A stretch of DNA of 64,000 nt from Arctopsyche grandis (GCF_051622035.1 NC_135366.1:625001-689000), one strand, 5' to 3'. Counted from the stretch's first letter, positions 24,101 through 36,218 are shown. A program made the numbers and translations. Notes: a model not told the origin generated them from the letters alone.

Positions 24101-27100
24101 GTGATCTCATCATCGATCCTATACAAACATGCATGACTCAAGGGCAACGTCCCCTTCGACCATTCCAGAAGAAAGAGTTCATCGCTTGATCGTAAAACTA
24201 ACGAAACCCAACAGTGATGTCATCAGGCAACCGCGACACATGTCCTGAAAAGTCGTTTACACGTGGCACACGACCCCATTCGCAAACGAACGACGTCCTG
24301 GCGCTGACCCCATAGCTATAAACCACACGTGTACCGAAGACAAGTGCCTCGAAAACAGGTCAACACGTGTTCTGGAAACGAAGATAAAGCATCTGCACAC
24401 GGCACGCTTCAAGCCAGAACGTATATAAAGCGACACACCAGCTCCTAACACCAGAGTGAACCTCTGGAGTTCAACCAGCTCACTTCTCCGGAGCTCAACC
24501 TCTTCGTACATACAATAACCATTGTAACAATTGAACAAAAACGATCCTCTTCCAAACTACACAACATGTGTTTCGTTAGGCCGGGATACGGTCAACATAC
24601 CTTCCCTGCCTTACATATATATTAGGTATACGATTTGAATTAACAATGTGTTGCTATATTCTCTAATATATATAGGTAAATGTATAACCTATTGACGGGG
24701 ACAGCGAGCACAGTAGAGGTCTTAAGCGAGCAGCAGCAGTAGTCGTTAATCCAACTACATGTGCCGTTTTTAGTATTTGAATGTCGCTCATCATATTGAA
24801 ATCTTCATACAGTTTATAAAGCGTATCATATTTTTCCTAAAAAATAATAATATTAAGTACGTACTATTATTTTAGATTAAAGACAATATTGAACGTTGAT
24901 ACCTTAAGTTTTGTTGTTAAGTTGAAAAATATGGTTTTCAACTCTGCGCACCAATACCTGTACAATTTCCAGCGTTGATTTAGATTTAAATTGGTTGAGA
25001 GTTGGTGAGAGAAATCGACCTTTTCTTTTTTGACATTTGAAAGTTGATTCTAAAATTAAAAACAATCTTATCAATATTAATAAATATTCGTATGCAGCAG
25101 AAAAACATAGTTATCATATTAGATTTGTTATGCATCACTCGCGATTTATCAGATAATTCAAATTTATATTAAATCTTTTTATTTGCTGAACTTCATTCAA
25201 TGCACAATCTCAAATAATTTAATCTGCTTCACACAAACTGACATTTTTTTACATAAATTGAATATTCAATCACTTAAATGCACTCCAACTTAACTTCATT
25301 CAGTTTTTGATATTGTAGGAATCTAGCACAACTTGTGCTATTACGAATCAAAACTAGTGATCCTACCATCGATCCTGTACAAACATGCATAACCCCTTCG
25401 ACCATTCCAGACGAAAGAGTTCATCGCTCGATCGTAAACGAACGAAACCCAACAGTGATGTCAACAGGCAACCGCGACACATGTCCTGAAAAGTCGTAAA
25501 CACGTGGCATTCATTAACGCGTGGCATACGCCCGCATTCTCAAACGAACGATATCCTGGCACGCTGACCCCAGAGCTATAAACCAAACGTGTATCGAGCA
25601 CGCGCCTCGAAAATAGGTCAACACGAGTCCTGGAAACGAAGACAAAGCATTTGCGCGCGGCACGCTCCAACCCAGAACGTATATAAAGCGACGCAGCAGC
25701 TCCAGACGCCAGAGTGAACCTCTGGAGTTCAACCAGATCACTTGTCCGAAGCTCAACCTCTTCGTACATACAATAACCATTGTAACAATTGAACAAAAAT
25801 AAACGATCCTCTTATGGTGCGTACGCACCAAGCCAACGAACGGCCCACAGGCCAACTTTTAAAACCAGTAGCGTACAAAATATCGAAATAAAAATTAAAT
25901 TTAAAAATTGAAATTAAATATAAAAATTAAAACTATTATATATATTAAATTATATATTAAAATTAAATTCAATTAAAATTAAATTGAATTTAATTATATA
26001 TTAAAATTAAATTCAATTAAAATTAAATTGAATTTAATTATATATTAAAATTAAATTCAAGTATCAAAATAAAATTATAATCATTTTATTAAAATTAAAA
26101 TAAAATATTGAAAGTTTAAACAGAACATGCACAATTTAAATAAATTTTCGAGATTGACCTAAAATTAGATCATCAACAATCACATACAGGGAATCCTCGA
26201 CTTAAGTTGTTTTGACTTACGAAGATACGCACTAAGATCGAAAAAAAATCAAAGAATTATTATTTTTACATCCCCGTAAAGCACAGTTACTGAGAATATA
26301 TCATGTATTAGTATGGGTGATCCAACGATTTTTGCTAACCCGGGGTGTTGTCCGTCACATCAAACGGATTTTTTTATTCTTCAATTGTTTCTCTCGTCGA
26401 AATAAATCAAGTAATTAAATCATTTCAGAGGTAAAATTTATCGGATAATGTGTGATTATTAATTTTATTTCGACGAAAGAAAAAAACCCCTTTGACAAAT
26501 CACCGACATCCGACACCGCGTTTTTTTATGAATTGTTTTTTTTTATCGATCATCGACGGTCGAAATACAACATATCGTGACGACTTTTAAGAAATAATAA
26601 CAAGATGAAATTATGATATTTCTCTGGTTTTAAATGCGTATCGTCGTAATTCAAAACATCAACGATGATCTAATTTTAGCTCAATCTCGCTCTTTAGCTT
26701 AATTTTGATATTTAATTTCAATTTTTTAATTTAATTTTTATTTCAATATTTTGTACGCTACTGGTTTTATCCTGCTGGTTAAAAAGTTGGCCCAAAATCG
26801 TCGTTGGTTTAGTCCGTAAGCACCATTACAAACACAAACGGTGTTTTCTTAGACCGGGACACGGTCAACACATCTGTCCCACGTACTAAAATATCTTTTC
26901 CCTTATTTTGACTTCATCTGTTTGTTCGCTACTTCTATTCAGTAATTTTCTATCGTAACTCTATCCAATAAATAAAATATAAAACTTATTAACTAATAGA
27001 TTGTCCAAGATAAATAGATATGTTTGCAGTTAAATTGGACAAGTGTATGTTAAGCCATTTCGAATATCATAACCTAAAACTTTTCTGTGTACATATCCAA

Positions 27101-30100
27101 TTGGTGTGAGACAAAGTTACAAATTAATTACCTTCAAATGAAACAGTTGACATAAATAATACAATCTTTTGCTTTTCAGTTGCTTCTTGACTTCCGTTTC
27201 AACCTTCACATCACCTTTGTTCAAATCTGAATCAATTTTTTCGATTTTCTTAGCCAACGAATGCAACGAGAACTTTTCATATGTTATTGGATATTCAGAA
27301 ATTTCAACATCGACATCTTCGTCCATCATGTACCTTATGTCGTCAAAATCTAAATCTTCTTTTGCGTTCTTTGGAACTGAGATAATATCTTGATAGCACT
27401 TGAATACATTTTCCGTACGATATTTGAATATTTCTTGTGGCTTATCCATCATCAAAAGCCAGCTGACGAGACCTGACTTCGAGGAAATGTTTTGCAAAGA
27501 GCTCAAATAAGTGTTTATATTGTATTGTGGCAAATGCTCACTAAGCAGTTCCATGTCGATGATGCCGTCTTCTGCTTCGATGTGCAAGATTGCACTCTGC
27601 AGCATTTTCATCTTTTCGATAATATTAAACAAATCACTCGAATAAGGGTTTTTAATGGCGTGTGATTTACGCAACGAGTGCAAGTTATACTTTTTGGCGA
27701 ATTCTTCGTTTTTAGATTGACCACCAATCCTCACTATTTTGTTGGTCGTCGGTAATATGCCAGAGAGAAATTGATCAAGCGCGTGATTGGTAAAGCAAAG
27801 CACCAACAACGGTTTGTCGTGCTTTGATATGTTATTCAAAAGGGTGTTGACTATTTTGAGTCCAATGAAAGTTTTTCCAGTTCCTGGCGGACCTTGAATC
27901 GTGACAAACTCTCTAGACAAAGCCATCTTATATGCCTTGTACTGATATTCATCCAGATCGAGCACTTCAGCTGAAGGCCAACCCGTTGCATTTTTTATAT
28001 CAATTGTAAATCTCGTATCCTTGGCGGAAATAACATATTCACGACCAACATAACTCGGTACTGTCTCCGATACCTGTAAAGCAAATAATTGTGTGAAGAT
28101 GTTCATACATGTAGTCCAAATTAAAAGAAAATTTCAAGGATTTTAAATTACCTGCATATCGATAATGTAATTCTTCATTGGTAATTTATCGCCTATAGTT
28201 TGGAGAACTTTCAATACGGGCCCATATTGTAGGAAGAATACGTCGCTTTCAAACATTAAATAAGTTCCTTTGAATAGATCATCATTTACTTCTACATTTT
28301 CCAAGTCTACAATTACCTAAAAATAAAAATATGACTGCTTTCCAAATTTTTGTAATCATTTCAAAAAGCTAAATTGGGGTAACTTTATAAAATATCAATA
28401 TTTATGTAGGGTTGGAATTGAACGAAAGGTTGATGTATGGGCTATGGCTGAGTATGTTACGACTGATTGTGAGAAGGGGATGAAAAGGGTTAGTCGCACC
28501 TGTGCTCCGCGCGGTTGGTCGCTAAACAACCGCACGTATCATTTTAATAAATAGCATGACTGAAAACGCACGTGTTTGATCTTCACCTCAACCGCCACAT
28601 CCCAACCGTGGTTCTGAACAGCGTCATCTGTCAGGAATCTCTACCACATTTATATTATGTGAAAAACATATTTACTCGGAAAATAAAGCAGATATACAAA
28701 CCAGTTTTGAACCAAACCAAATGATTCACTGAACAGTAATAATTTGACCAAACCGAAATCACACCAGTAAAAAAGTTAAGATTTTGGTTTGTATTATTTT
28801 CAAAAAATCTGCTATGCATTATATTAAAAATGATATAATTAAAAGGATTTTATGTAAGAAATTATCGAATATATTACAGTACCGGTCAATGAAAGGTTTC
28901 CAGTCACTGAAACGGTGCAAAAGCAGGTATAAAACCGGTTATGCGTCTGGAACACTTATGCAAACAAACTTTTACGATGAAATGGGACCCCTTTATTTCA
29001 TTTTTGTCTCAGTTGACCGTGGATTTCTGAAGCTTTAGCGTCGTTTGAAGTGATTTCGCAAACAACATGCCGAACGCGAAACAATTGACGAAATCTAAAA
29101 AATCACTTATTTTAACTTTGGTAGCAGAAAAGTTTAGTTCTCGTTATATCGCGGGAAAAATATGATGCAGTCATACCTGTGTACTCAATTTTATTAAGAA
29201 ATTTGGAAGTTCAGCGTCCCTGGAAAGGAAACAAGGGTCAGGAAAGGCCAGACAGACCAACTCGTCTGAGGATCGATTTTTAAAACGACTTTGTCTACAA
29301 GACCGATTTAAAAGTGCTGTGAAAATTAGATCGGAGTTTATTGAAGCCACTGGAACAGAAATCAGCGTCGAAACTGTACGACGTCGGCTTCGATAATTCG
29401 GTTTATTCTCGAAGATACCAGCGAAAAAACCATTTTTGACGAAAAAAGCACATCTGCAACGATTTAATTGGGCCAAAAAGTATATCAATTGGACGGAATC
29501 GGACTGGAGACGTGTCATCTTCTCGGATGAAAGTAAATTTAATTTGTTCGGGTCCGATGGCATCCACTTCGTTAGACGAAGATTAGGTGAACGTTTGAAT
29601 GTCGACTGTATTCAGTCGACGGTCAAACATCCTCCAGGCCAAATGGTATGGGGGTGTTTTTCTTTCCATGGGATCGTTTCATTAGCCATTATTGATGGAA
29701 CAGTGAACGCAGAAACGTATAAAAATATTTTGGAACAACACTTGTTTCCATCAATGGAAATGCACTACGCATGGGAATCCGAATGCATTTTCCAAGACGA
29801 TTCTGCTCCGTGTCACCGTTCCAAAACTTTTTAATATTTTGTAAAAAAAAATTATATTTTTTTTTATTGCCAAGTATCCTAATTTAGAAATTAAATTAAA
29901 AATATATCATTATATTTGTTTGTAAAATTTTAGGTGAAGAATTTTATAGCGGAAAGTGGCATTACGCCCTTGGAATGGCTGGGTAACAGCCCAGATTTAA
30001 ACCCAATTGAGAACCTGTGGGCTATAATGGGCTCTAAAATCAAAAATTAAAAGCCTTCTAATAAATTAGAATTGGTTAATATATTGAAAAATGTTTGGGA

Positions 30101-33078
30101 TAATGAAATAACGGATGCGTTATTGCAAAATTTAATAAAATTGATGCCACGAAGGGTTAAGGCAGTATTAAAAAATAGGGGATGGCCAACCAAGTATTAA
30201 TTTAATTGCAATTTGTAGCTATTATTAAACTCAACAAAATGTGATTTTCAGTTTTTTAATTAATAAGTTAGTTTTACGAAAAAAATTTTTTTTCATTACC
30301 CTACCAAATCTTCCCATATATTACTGATTCCTAATAATTTGAATAGCACCTTAGTTTAATTTAAATTTCATTGTTTTGCTACTTAAATATATGTCAAACA
30401 TTATAAACAGTATATTTCGAGATAACTTATAAAGCTAAATTACTAAATGAATAATTACTAGATTATTAATATTACAAATAAAAATGGTATAATGGTATTT
30501 TTACACTCATACCAGGTATATGTGTATAGCCTTTAGGATCACTCGGCCGCTAAACAACTCCTGGAAATCTCAAGGGCCATAAATATGTTCTCTTAGAGGA
30601 CCTAATCTTAATTTAGCGGGAATTGATTTTAGCCAATACAAATTGGTGTGCCTCCATTGATGCTAAATTACTTATTTGCATGTGCATTCCAGGAATACAT
30701 TCAATATGCACAAACCCGAGAAGTGAATATTGGGTCAACGTTGTTAATTTGTATTTTATTGGTGGTCGGATTGATATTTAAATTTCATTTAAATTCGCTT
30801 TTTTAAGAAATAAAATTAATACAAATAGTAAAATGTTTGTTTGGTCTGATCAAAACACTGAGCATTTGTTGCGGCACATTTTACGTTGGTAAAAAAGCAG
30901 CATTAAATATTTAAACATCATAAAATCTATATTATAATTCACCTATGTACATATGTAAGTATCTGAAGTTTAAACTTTAAAGCTTGTAATTTAAGAACCA
31001 CGGTTATTTTAAATTTTATTACTAGGGCTATTAAGTTGGAGCATTTTGGAGTCAGTGTCGTAAAAAATCACCCGACTCGACTCGTTTTTATTACTTTCTT
31101 TAATTAATAGTATTACGACACGTGCCAAACTGCCAACTAGAGTCACCAATTTTATTGAAGTAAATCCACTAATAAATGAAATTTAATTGTTGGGTTACAC
31201 TTGATACCGGATACGTTTTTGATAAACAATTAATATGAATAATTAAAAACGATGACTACGTGTTTATATTTCACTGTAAAAACCGTTGAAATAACACAAA
31301 ATCTCACCATGCCTTGAGACAGCAACCTCTCTGATCTTTCAACGATTGTACCAAAGAAGCACGTTTTGAATTTGTCTTTGGTAAAACACAAAAGTGATCC
31401 AAAAATGAACCGTTTATTAAACGATTTCGGATTCCTGACATGATTGTCTTCGTTGAAACTCACTAAAATTCCAGTACGATCATTGGAGACGGCGAAATAT
31501 TTGAATTTGGTACTACGGTAAAATCTAAAAAAAATACAAACAAACTTATATTTCTAGTGAAATGATGGAGGTAAATCAATTACAACTTATTTGTGTGTCA
31601 CCATCTGACAGAGTACCTATAATATTATATGTATATTCAATAAGAGTTGAAAATTATCTCGTTGTGATACCTTCCGCCGTTGTACTTCCTCTGTGTCGGA
31701 TCCTTAATGAAACTCATTATTGAATCCCGCATAGGTGAGATGTAATCTTCCCTCATCAGTCGAAATTGAACGTCTAAGTAATGATCAACACTATTATAAG
31801 CCCCGTCGATTATGTTTGGACGTAAAAATACCATTTTTCTCGAAATCAACTCATTTACATCGGGAAGTATAGTTTTTGTTCTGAAGTCATCAGGTACCTC
31901 CACTTTTTCATCAGCCGCTTTACGAGATATCTGAAATTTTTTTTAAATTCATTTTCAAAACCAATCTCTTCGTTTTTATTCATTTGCAATGCCAACGATT
32001 TCGGTTTTTTTATTTTGAAAAATCTCTAGGTTTATGATTTGCGAAAAAACATATATTTACTATAATAAAATGAATGTCATACAGAGTAATACTGTATGAG
32101 AGTTAAAATACTGATTAATAATAGAACAATATATGGATGTAAGTAGATATTTTTTTATCATCTTGTCATAATACATACACTTAAACTTTAAATGAAATTA
32201 TTATGATTATTTGCAATATACATCCTTATATTCTGCTTAACAAGCTAAATATGAGCTCTGTAGTTATTTATTAAACATTTTCATTGTTTCATTTGAGTAA
32301 GCATTTTCATTTAAGTAAACAGATTCGCTTAAACATTTTCATTGTGTTACTTCAAAACAATGAAAATGTTTTCTTATAATGATGTAAAATTCTGTCACTA
32401 AAGGATTAATATGTATATATAATACATTAATGATTCATGAAATATTAGATGTGTCTTTTGAAAATTGAAGATTTACCAATTTGGCAGCGAGCTCTTCTTT
32501 GATCACATTCAGTCGCATCTTTACATCTGCTAAAATTTGGAGTAATTCCTTAGAGCAAAACACCTTCTGGTTCTCTTCCAGACCGTTTAAAGTCATTTTA
32601 TTAACGTCGATCAACCTCGGTACAGTGTCCAGAAACAAACTAGGCATCAATGCGAGTACACAATTGTAAAACGTAAAGACATTCTTCCAAAAGTCATCGC
32701 AGTTATTCCAGAACAGCTTATTATATTGTTTATCGTTGGCTTTCGCATATGGTAATGTTAAAAAATACTGCTCCAACGTCGACACTAAATTAGATTGACA
32801 AACCTTGGCGAGTATGCTTGTTTTCGATTCATTAAAAGCCACGTTGCATACTTTAGATATGCACTTCATGAAAAGAACAATATTATCGGGCTTTATGCTC
32901 GTAGTCAATGTGCCATCGAATCTTTTCTTCTGTTGGCTGAACGCTAACAGTATCTCAGATCCATCTTTTGAAGACAGATCAAGCAACTGTTTGTATCCAA
33001 ACGATACATCTACAGTCTGATTCACAGTTTCAGAATCGGTTATGGAATTGTTGACAGTGTTGGTTATTTTTATAATGC
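18160..33078 (-). CDS. ZNFX1: ZNFX1-like RNA helicase with NF-X1 and RZ zinc fingers, copy B (23 exons; 5' head exon not located)
   Basis: Second tandem paralog. Exons: 32477-33078, 31671-31930, 31308-31524, 28152-28316, 27132-28073, 24903-25049, 24689-24836, 23754-23837, 23417-23688, 23206-23349, 22929-23103, 22705-22844, 22480-22631, 22223-22400, 21430-21555, 21252-21353, 21014-21166, 20702-20930, 20467-20629, 19670-19781, 19377-19594, 19008-19297, 18160-18923 (stop). They sum to 5783 nt, which with one base from an upstream phase-1 exon is an exact frame. Domains in order: armadillo-like N-terminus; helicase with [39 protein letters not shown] and VALSRAK; then a run of CGHxC zinc fingers from 22631 to 19377. 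A C-terminal RZ finger at about 18280-18395 has the pattern [12 protein letters not shown], then ECGG and CPECG. The exon ending at 22480 uses a GC donor. An in-frame ATG at 33101-33103 would read through the acceptor, but a head exon as in copy C is more likely. Confidence 0.9.
19813..20422 (+). mobile_element. Solo LTR, family LTR-1, intron of copy B, TSD TGAG
   Basis: It starts TGTAGGAATATAACACAACT and ends at CCCGTCCTATA, flanked by TGAG at 19809-19812 and 20423-20426. It contains a TATATAAACC promoter-like box (about 20228), ACAATAAACTTG (poly(A) signal) and GGCCGGGTTTCGGTCA near the end. It shows an internal duplication of CACGAGRCATGYGTTA units at 20010-20080. It is antisense to copy B, between exons 20467-20629 and 19670-19781. 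Confidence 0.78.
24058..24615 (+). mobile_element. Solo LTR, family LTR-1, intron of copy B
   Basis: It starts TGTAGGAATATAGCACGACT and ends CCTTCCCTGCCTTACA. It has CGTATATAAAGCGACAC (TATA box) and CTTCGTACATACAATAACC. The flanks GATA and TATA differ by one base, an imperfect 4-bp target duplication. Antisense to copy B, between exons 24689-24836 and 23754-23837. Confidence 0.75.
25314..26890 (+). mobile_element. Solo LTR, family LTR-1, split by a nested Harbinger MITE
   Basis: The left part (25314-25814) starts TGTAGGAATCTAGCACAACT and has CGTATATAAAGCGACG. The right part (26826-26890) resumes with TTACAAACACAAACGG and AGACCGGGACACGGTCAACA. ATAT at 25310-25313 and 26891-26894 may be its target duplication, though the 3' terminus is mutated. 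It lies antisense to copy B, between exons 27132-28073 and 24903-25049. Confidence 0.72.
25815..26825. mobile_element. Harbinger-type MITE, 1011 bp, TSD TTA
   Basis: It is flanked by TTA at 25812-25814 and 26826-26828. The left end TGGTGCGTACGCACCA is a perfect 16-bp palindrome; the right end on the minus strand starts TGGTGCTTACGGACTA. Subterminal CCAGTAGCGTACAAAATAT is mirrored at both ends. The empty site is seen in other LTR-1 copies (CCTCTTACAGACAC at 5056-5070). Inside are AT-rich tandem units of about 50 bp (25960-26060). No transposase. Confidence 0.82.
28405..28648 (+). mobile_element. Solo LTR, family LTR-3, TSD TTTA, intron of copy B
   Basis: A 244-bp unit starting TGTAGGGTTGGAATTG and ending AATCTCTACCACA is flanked by TTTA at 28401-28404 and 28649-28652. 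AATAAA occurs at 28545-28555 (TTTTAATAAATAGC). It sits in the intron between exons 31308-31524 and 28152-28316. Confidence 0.7.
28877..30306 (+). mobile_element. Tc1/mariner-family element, inactivated
   Basis: It starts CAGTACCGGTCAATGAAAGG after a TA at 28875-28876. The right terminus (about 30285-30306) is a diverged inverted match. It encloses a broken DD34E transposase. The element lies in an intron of copy B, antisense to the gene. Confidence 0.75.
29067..30200 (+). pseudogene. Tc1-like transposase pseudogene (DDE motif residues visible)
   Basis: Frames from ATG 29067 to TAA 30198-30200 encode a Tc1-type transposase broken by stops and shifts. An in-frame stop falls after about 30 codons (29162), another at about 29394, and the main frame stops at 29832. 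Key motifs: [11 protein letters not shown] (first D), [12 protein letters not shown] (second D), and [11 protein letters not shown] (PDLNP with the E). About 100 bp of AT-rich DNA starting GTAAAA and ending TTTTAG interrupts it at roughly 29838-29932, between the second D and the third acidic residue. Confidence 0.8.
30307..31307. other. Intron sequence of copy B without recognised elements
   Basis: AT-rich intron between the Tc1 element and exon 31308-31524. No coding region or repeat boundary was recognised. Confidence 0.4.
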
Positions 33079-33729
33079 CTAAAACAAGAAAAATCTTATA
33101 CATATGTATATTTATTTGATTAATGATAATCAGCAGACACGTATGTACATATGGTAGTTTATTTATGATGGATTGATTATTGAAATATTTTAACTGATAA
33201 GATTTTGAATACGAAAAGTCAATATTGATTGCATTATTTTATCGTTCTATTTTAATGGCTGACGAAGTCAGCCAAGAATTTTCAAGTTACATATGTATGT
33301 GCACATGTAAATATGTATGTATATACATATTTTAGATTGAACTTGCATACATACGTCCCGTTTTGAACGGTACAGAAATGTAAATATATATTTGAGTATA
33401 TCAATTGACAGAATTTCAAGTACAATGTATGTATGCATGTCTAAGGTCTTTGTTCTTGTTTGCTTTCCCAAGAAAAATGCCTCGTTATATTTTAAAACTT
33501 GTTTGAAGATTCCTGTTTAAAAATATGACTATAATTTGCAAGGAATTAGAGTCAATGTTCCAAAAATATACACATTTATTAGTTAAATTGAATAAGATAA
33601 TATTTCAGCTACAGAAGTATTCCTAAACATTGAAAATCTTATAAATAACTTAGAGTCCAGAAAGAGTGAAATCTTATTAACTAATGTCAAAAAAAAATTG
33701 AGAAAGTTTAAAATTTAAATCCAACGAAA

Positions 33730-33815
33730 ATAATTGCAATAATGCAATAATTTTTTGCATTATTGCAATTATTGCAGAGGCTAAAAACGCATTATTGCAG
33801 TTTTTAGCCTCTGTG
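33730..33815. repeat. Compound hairpin of GCAATAATGCA and GGCTAAAAAC motifs
   Basis: TTGCAATAATGCAATAAT mirrors the following ATTATTGCAATTATTGC. It is followed by CAGAGGCTAAAAACG facing GTTTTTAGCCTCTG, giving two nested stems. Confidence 0.65.
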
Positions 33816-33936
33816 CCATTTTTGACATCCAAATGTCCCGTTTTTTCACAAAGAAGTATGGCCAGCCAATACTGATAGGTAACCTGTATACATAAAATTA
33901 AAAATTTGTTTATATGTTAGACTGAAGTAAAATATA

Positions 33937-33976
33937 AAATGACATATCAATGATCCAGTAAGGTCATTGATATGTC
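33937..33976. repeat. Perfect 14-bp stem hairpin
   Basis: TGACATATCAATGA and TCATTGATATGTCA are perfect reverse complements separated by about 10 nt. No poly-U tract or coding partner gives it a function. Confidence 0.75.
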
Positions 33977-34639
33977 AAAGAAAACATGGCTATATTAGCC
34001 TAGCCGGTATTATTCTTTTACCTTACAATATATATTTATATATTTAACCAACGCGGGTATATAAATACATATTGCAACTAAACCACAATATAAACCCATA
34101 AAAATCACAATGATATTCGTATTACATCCGAATATGTATGTGTGTATGTATACACATTACAGAAATTCCGCTGCAGTAATACTGATAATATTTTATAGCT
34201 TTTATGTTTTGCAGTCATATAAGAATGAAATAAACATAAATTTGACTCAACCTAGTGTTCTGGACAGATGGTTTCCAAGAGTCGAGTCAGAACTAAAGGG
34301 ACGCTCCATGACTGCACAATTGCACACAACCATGCACGATCAGAAACTTTTCGCCATTGGAACGGTCGTTTTGATGCTGCGCCCAGAGAAATGTTATAAT
34401 CTGCGCCACTCCTTCTCTCTGATAACATTACAACGCTATCTATCGTAATATGTATTATATTTCACACTAAAGGAATCGTATCAGTGACACTCAATCTGTA
34501 GCCTTTTCAACTTATAAATAACGACTGTTTGAGGATACCTGTTATGACGTTATTTTTTATTTTATTTTTACTCTATCTATGTACGTAGTAACAATAGATG
34601 AAGTTTTGTGATCATGCGAAAATTCGAACTCGAGATTTT

Positions 34640-35070
34640 GACTGATTCGAACTCAGAATCGATTACTGATCACGTTTTCATGATCTAGAAAAAATGTGTG
34701 TGTGTGTCTGTGTATTTTGGGAATTTTTTGAACACCGTTAGTCCTATCGAACTGAAACTGAGTATCGGTTACTGAAATTCTTATCGACACGACTTAAATT
34801 TTTAAGTTGACTGGAAATGGTACCTCCCCTTATAGGTGTCCTCTTTTTTTAAGTTTTTGAATTCCATTATCTCTCAAACCGCCAACTGAATCGGATTAAA
34901 TTTTTTTTCATGTAATAGAAATAATAATCTTTATAACCTTATATTTTTTATATATTTTTATCTGAACCGAAAGTAGTACTTTTACTCTAGAGAATCGAGG
35001 TTTTTTTAGTTTTTCTCAAAAAGATTTTGGTTTATTGAACTGAAATATCTAGAAGTTTAAGCATAATACC
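34640..35070. repeat. Interspersed repeat shared with 58370-58990
   Basis: Segments such as AAATTTGGTAAGCATCCGTC and AGTGGCAGTTTACTC, and AACCGAAAGTAGTACTTTTA-like modules, recur in the cluster at 58370-58990. The family is unassigned. Confidence 0.45.
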
Positions 35071-35430
35071 AAGTTATGTATAAGATTTGGTAAGCATACC
35101 TCAATCGGAAGTGGCAGTTTACTCGACCATGTCGTATAGCGAGCCGCCAGAGACATCTGTGGATTTAGAATTGTGCATAATTTTTTACATGTTGTACATA
35201 AATCAAATTCAGTTATTTGTGACCGCAGGTAGGATGATTTTTGCCAATTTGATGGAGGAACCGTATCAACAATGAAATCAGATAAATTGGCAAACTCTGA
35301 TAAGAAACGATCGACTTGGAGTCACAAATATCCAAGGCTGACCAGAAGTATTAAAGATTACTACGAGATCGAACCCGGTAACCTCTCGGTGCTAAACATA
35401 AACACAACCACCGAGCCATACTGCTGGCTA
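35070..35430 (-). mobile_element. tRNA-derived SINE
   Basis: On the minus strand it begins near 35425 with TGGCTCGGTGGTTG (A-box-like). About 35 nt later comes ACCGGGTTCGATCTCG (B box GGTTCGATCTC), a pol III internal promoter. The body carries GTGACTCCAAGTCGATCG and TTATCAGAGTTTGCCAAT. The same body is found at 57900-58020. The TTTAGCACCGAGAGG segment between the boxes is not a functional anticodon arm, so this is not a tRNA gene. Confidence 0.65.
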
Positions 35431-35741
35431 ATATGATGTATGATATAAAAAAATGTAAATGAAATAGAAAGACTTACAATAATCAGTTTAATAGATTAGT
35501 TTCTCTTGATGGAAAGCTTGTAGTATATTTATTTGCCATTATGATTTTAAAATTAATTCTGTGACATTGTTGAGAGCCTTTTCTACCCTAGATGGTGCTA
35601 CTGCTCACTACTAATTAACAATAGCGTATTATTTTGCCGTTTTAATCTATGATTTTAGTTTAAGTGGCCAATAACCATAACGTCGGTTTAATGGCAGAAA
35701 GCTTTACGTCAAAAATGAGCTGTTTTAACACAATGGTTCGG

Positions 35742-36020
35742 TGATTACATCCCAAATGTGAATCGCTACCAGGATAACCGAAAATCGCTCGCGGGGATCT
35801 CTTGTAGCACGAAAATTCGTCGTACAGGCAAATTCCCGTACTCAAAACTGCCCAACTATCGTACAAAAAAAGCATTTGCTGGGCAATATTTGGGCAGTTT
35901 TCTATACGGCAATTTTCCTGTAACGAATTTTCATGTAACAGGACCCGCACAAGCAATTTTCGTAGTGGCTGTTATCCTGGTAGCGATTCAAATTTGGGAT
36001 GTAAAATGTAACCCGTTTAC
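35742..36020. mobile_element. MITE with GGTTCGGTGATTA end and inverted internal arms
   Basis: The left end is GGTTCGGTGATTACATCCC. Internal arms AATGTGAATCGCTACCAGGA (about 35754) and TCCTGGTAGCGATTCAAATT (about 35975) are inverted copies. The right terminal GGTTCGGTGA copy is missing or mutated. Confidence 0.6.
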
Positions 36021-36218
36021 CTAACCTAATAATGCAATCCAGTAGATTTCAACGATCTGTCTTTTAAAAAATATATACTGATTCAAATTTAAATAAGAAT
36101 TCAATTGGTTATATCCTCGCTTTTTAATGGAAAAACACTTATTACAAAAATACTTGTTAATACTTTAATCCAATACATAAAACACATTTCATATAATGAT
36201 TATTTTAATGAATAATTA

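Larger units (their letters stand above)
33079..34640. other. Region upstream of copy B: AT-rich, hairpins, no gene found
   Basis: The missing 5' head exon of copy B should lie here or further right, but none resembling that of copy C was seen. Two hairpins stand out at 33730-33815 and 33937-33976. A 112-codon frame at 34110-34448 has no recognisable domain. Confidence 0.4.

Noticed and set aside
35365..35430. Possible tRNA gene
   Set aside because: A- and B-box-like motifs are present, but there is no cloverleaf with anticodon arm, and the sequence continues into a dispersed SINE body.
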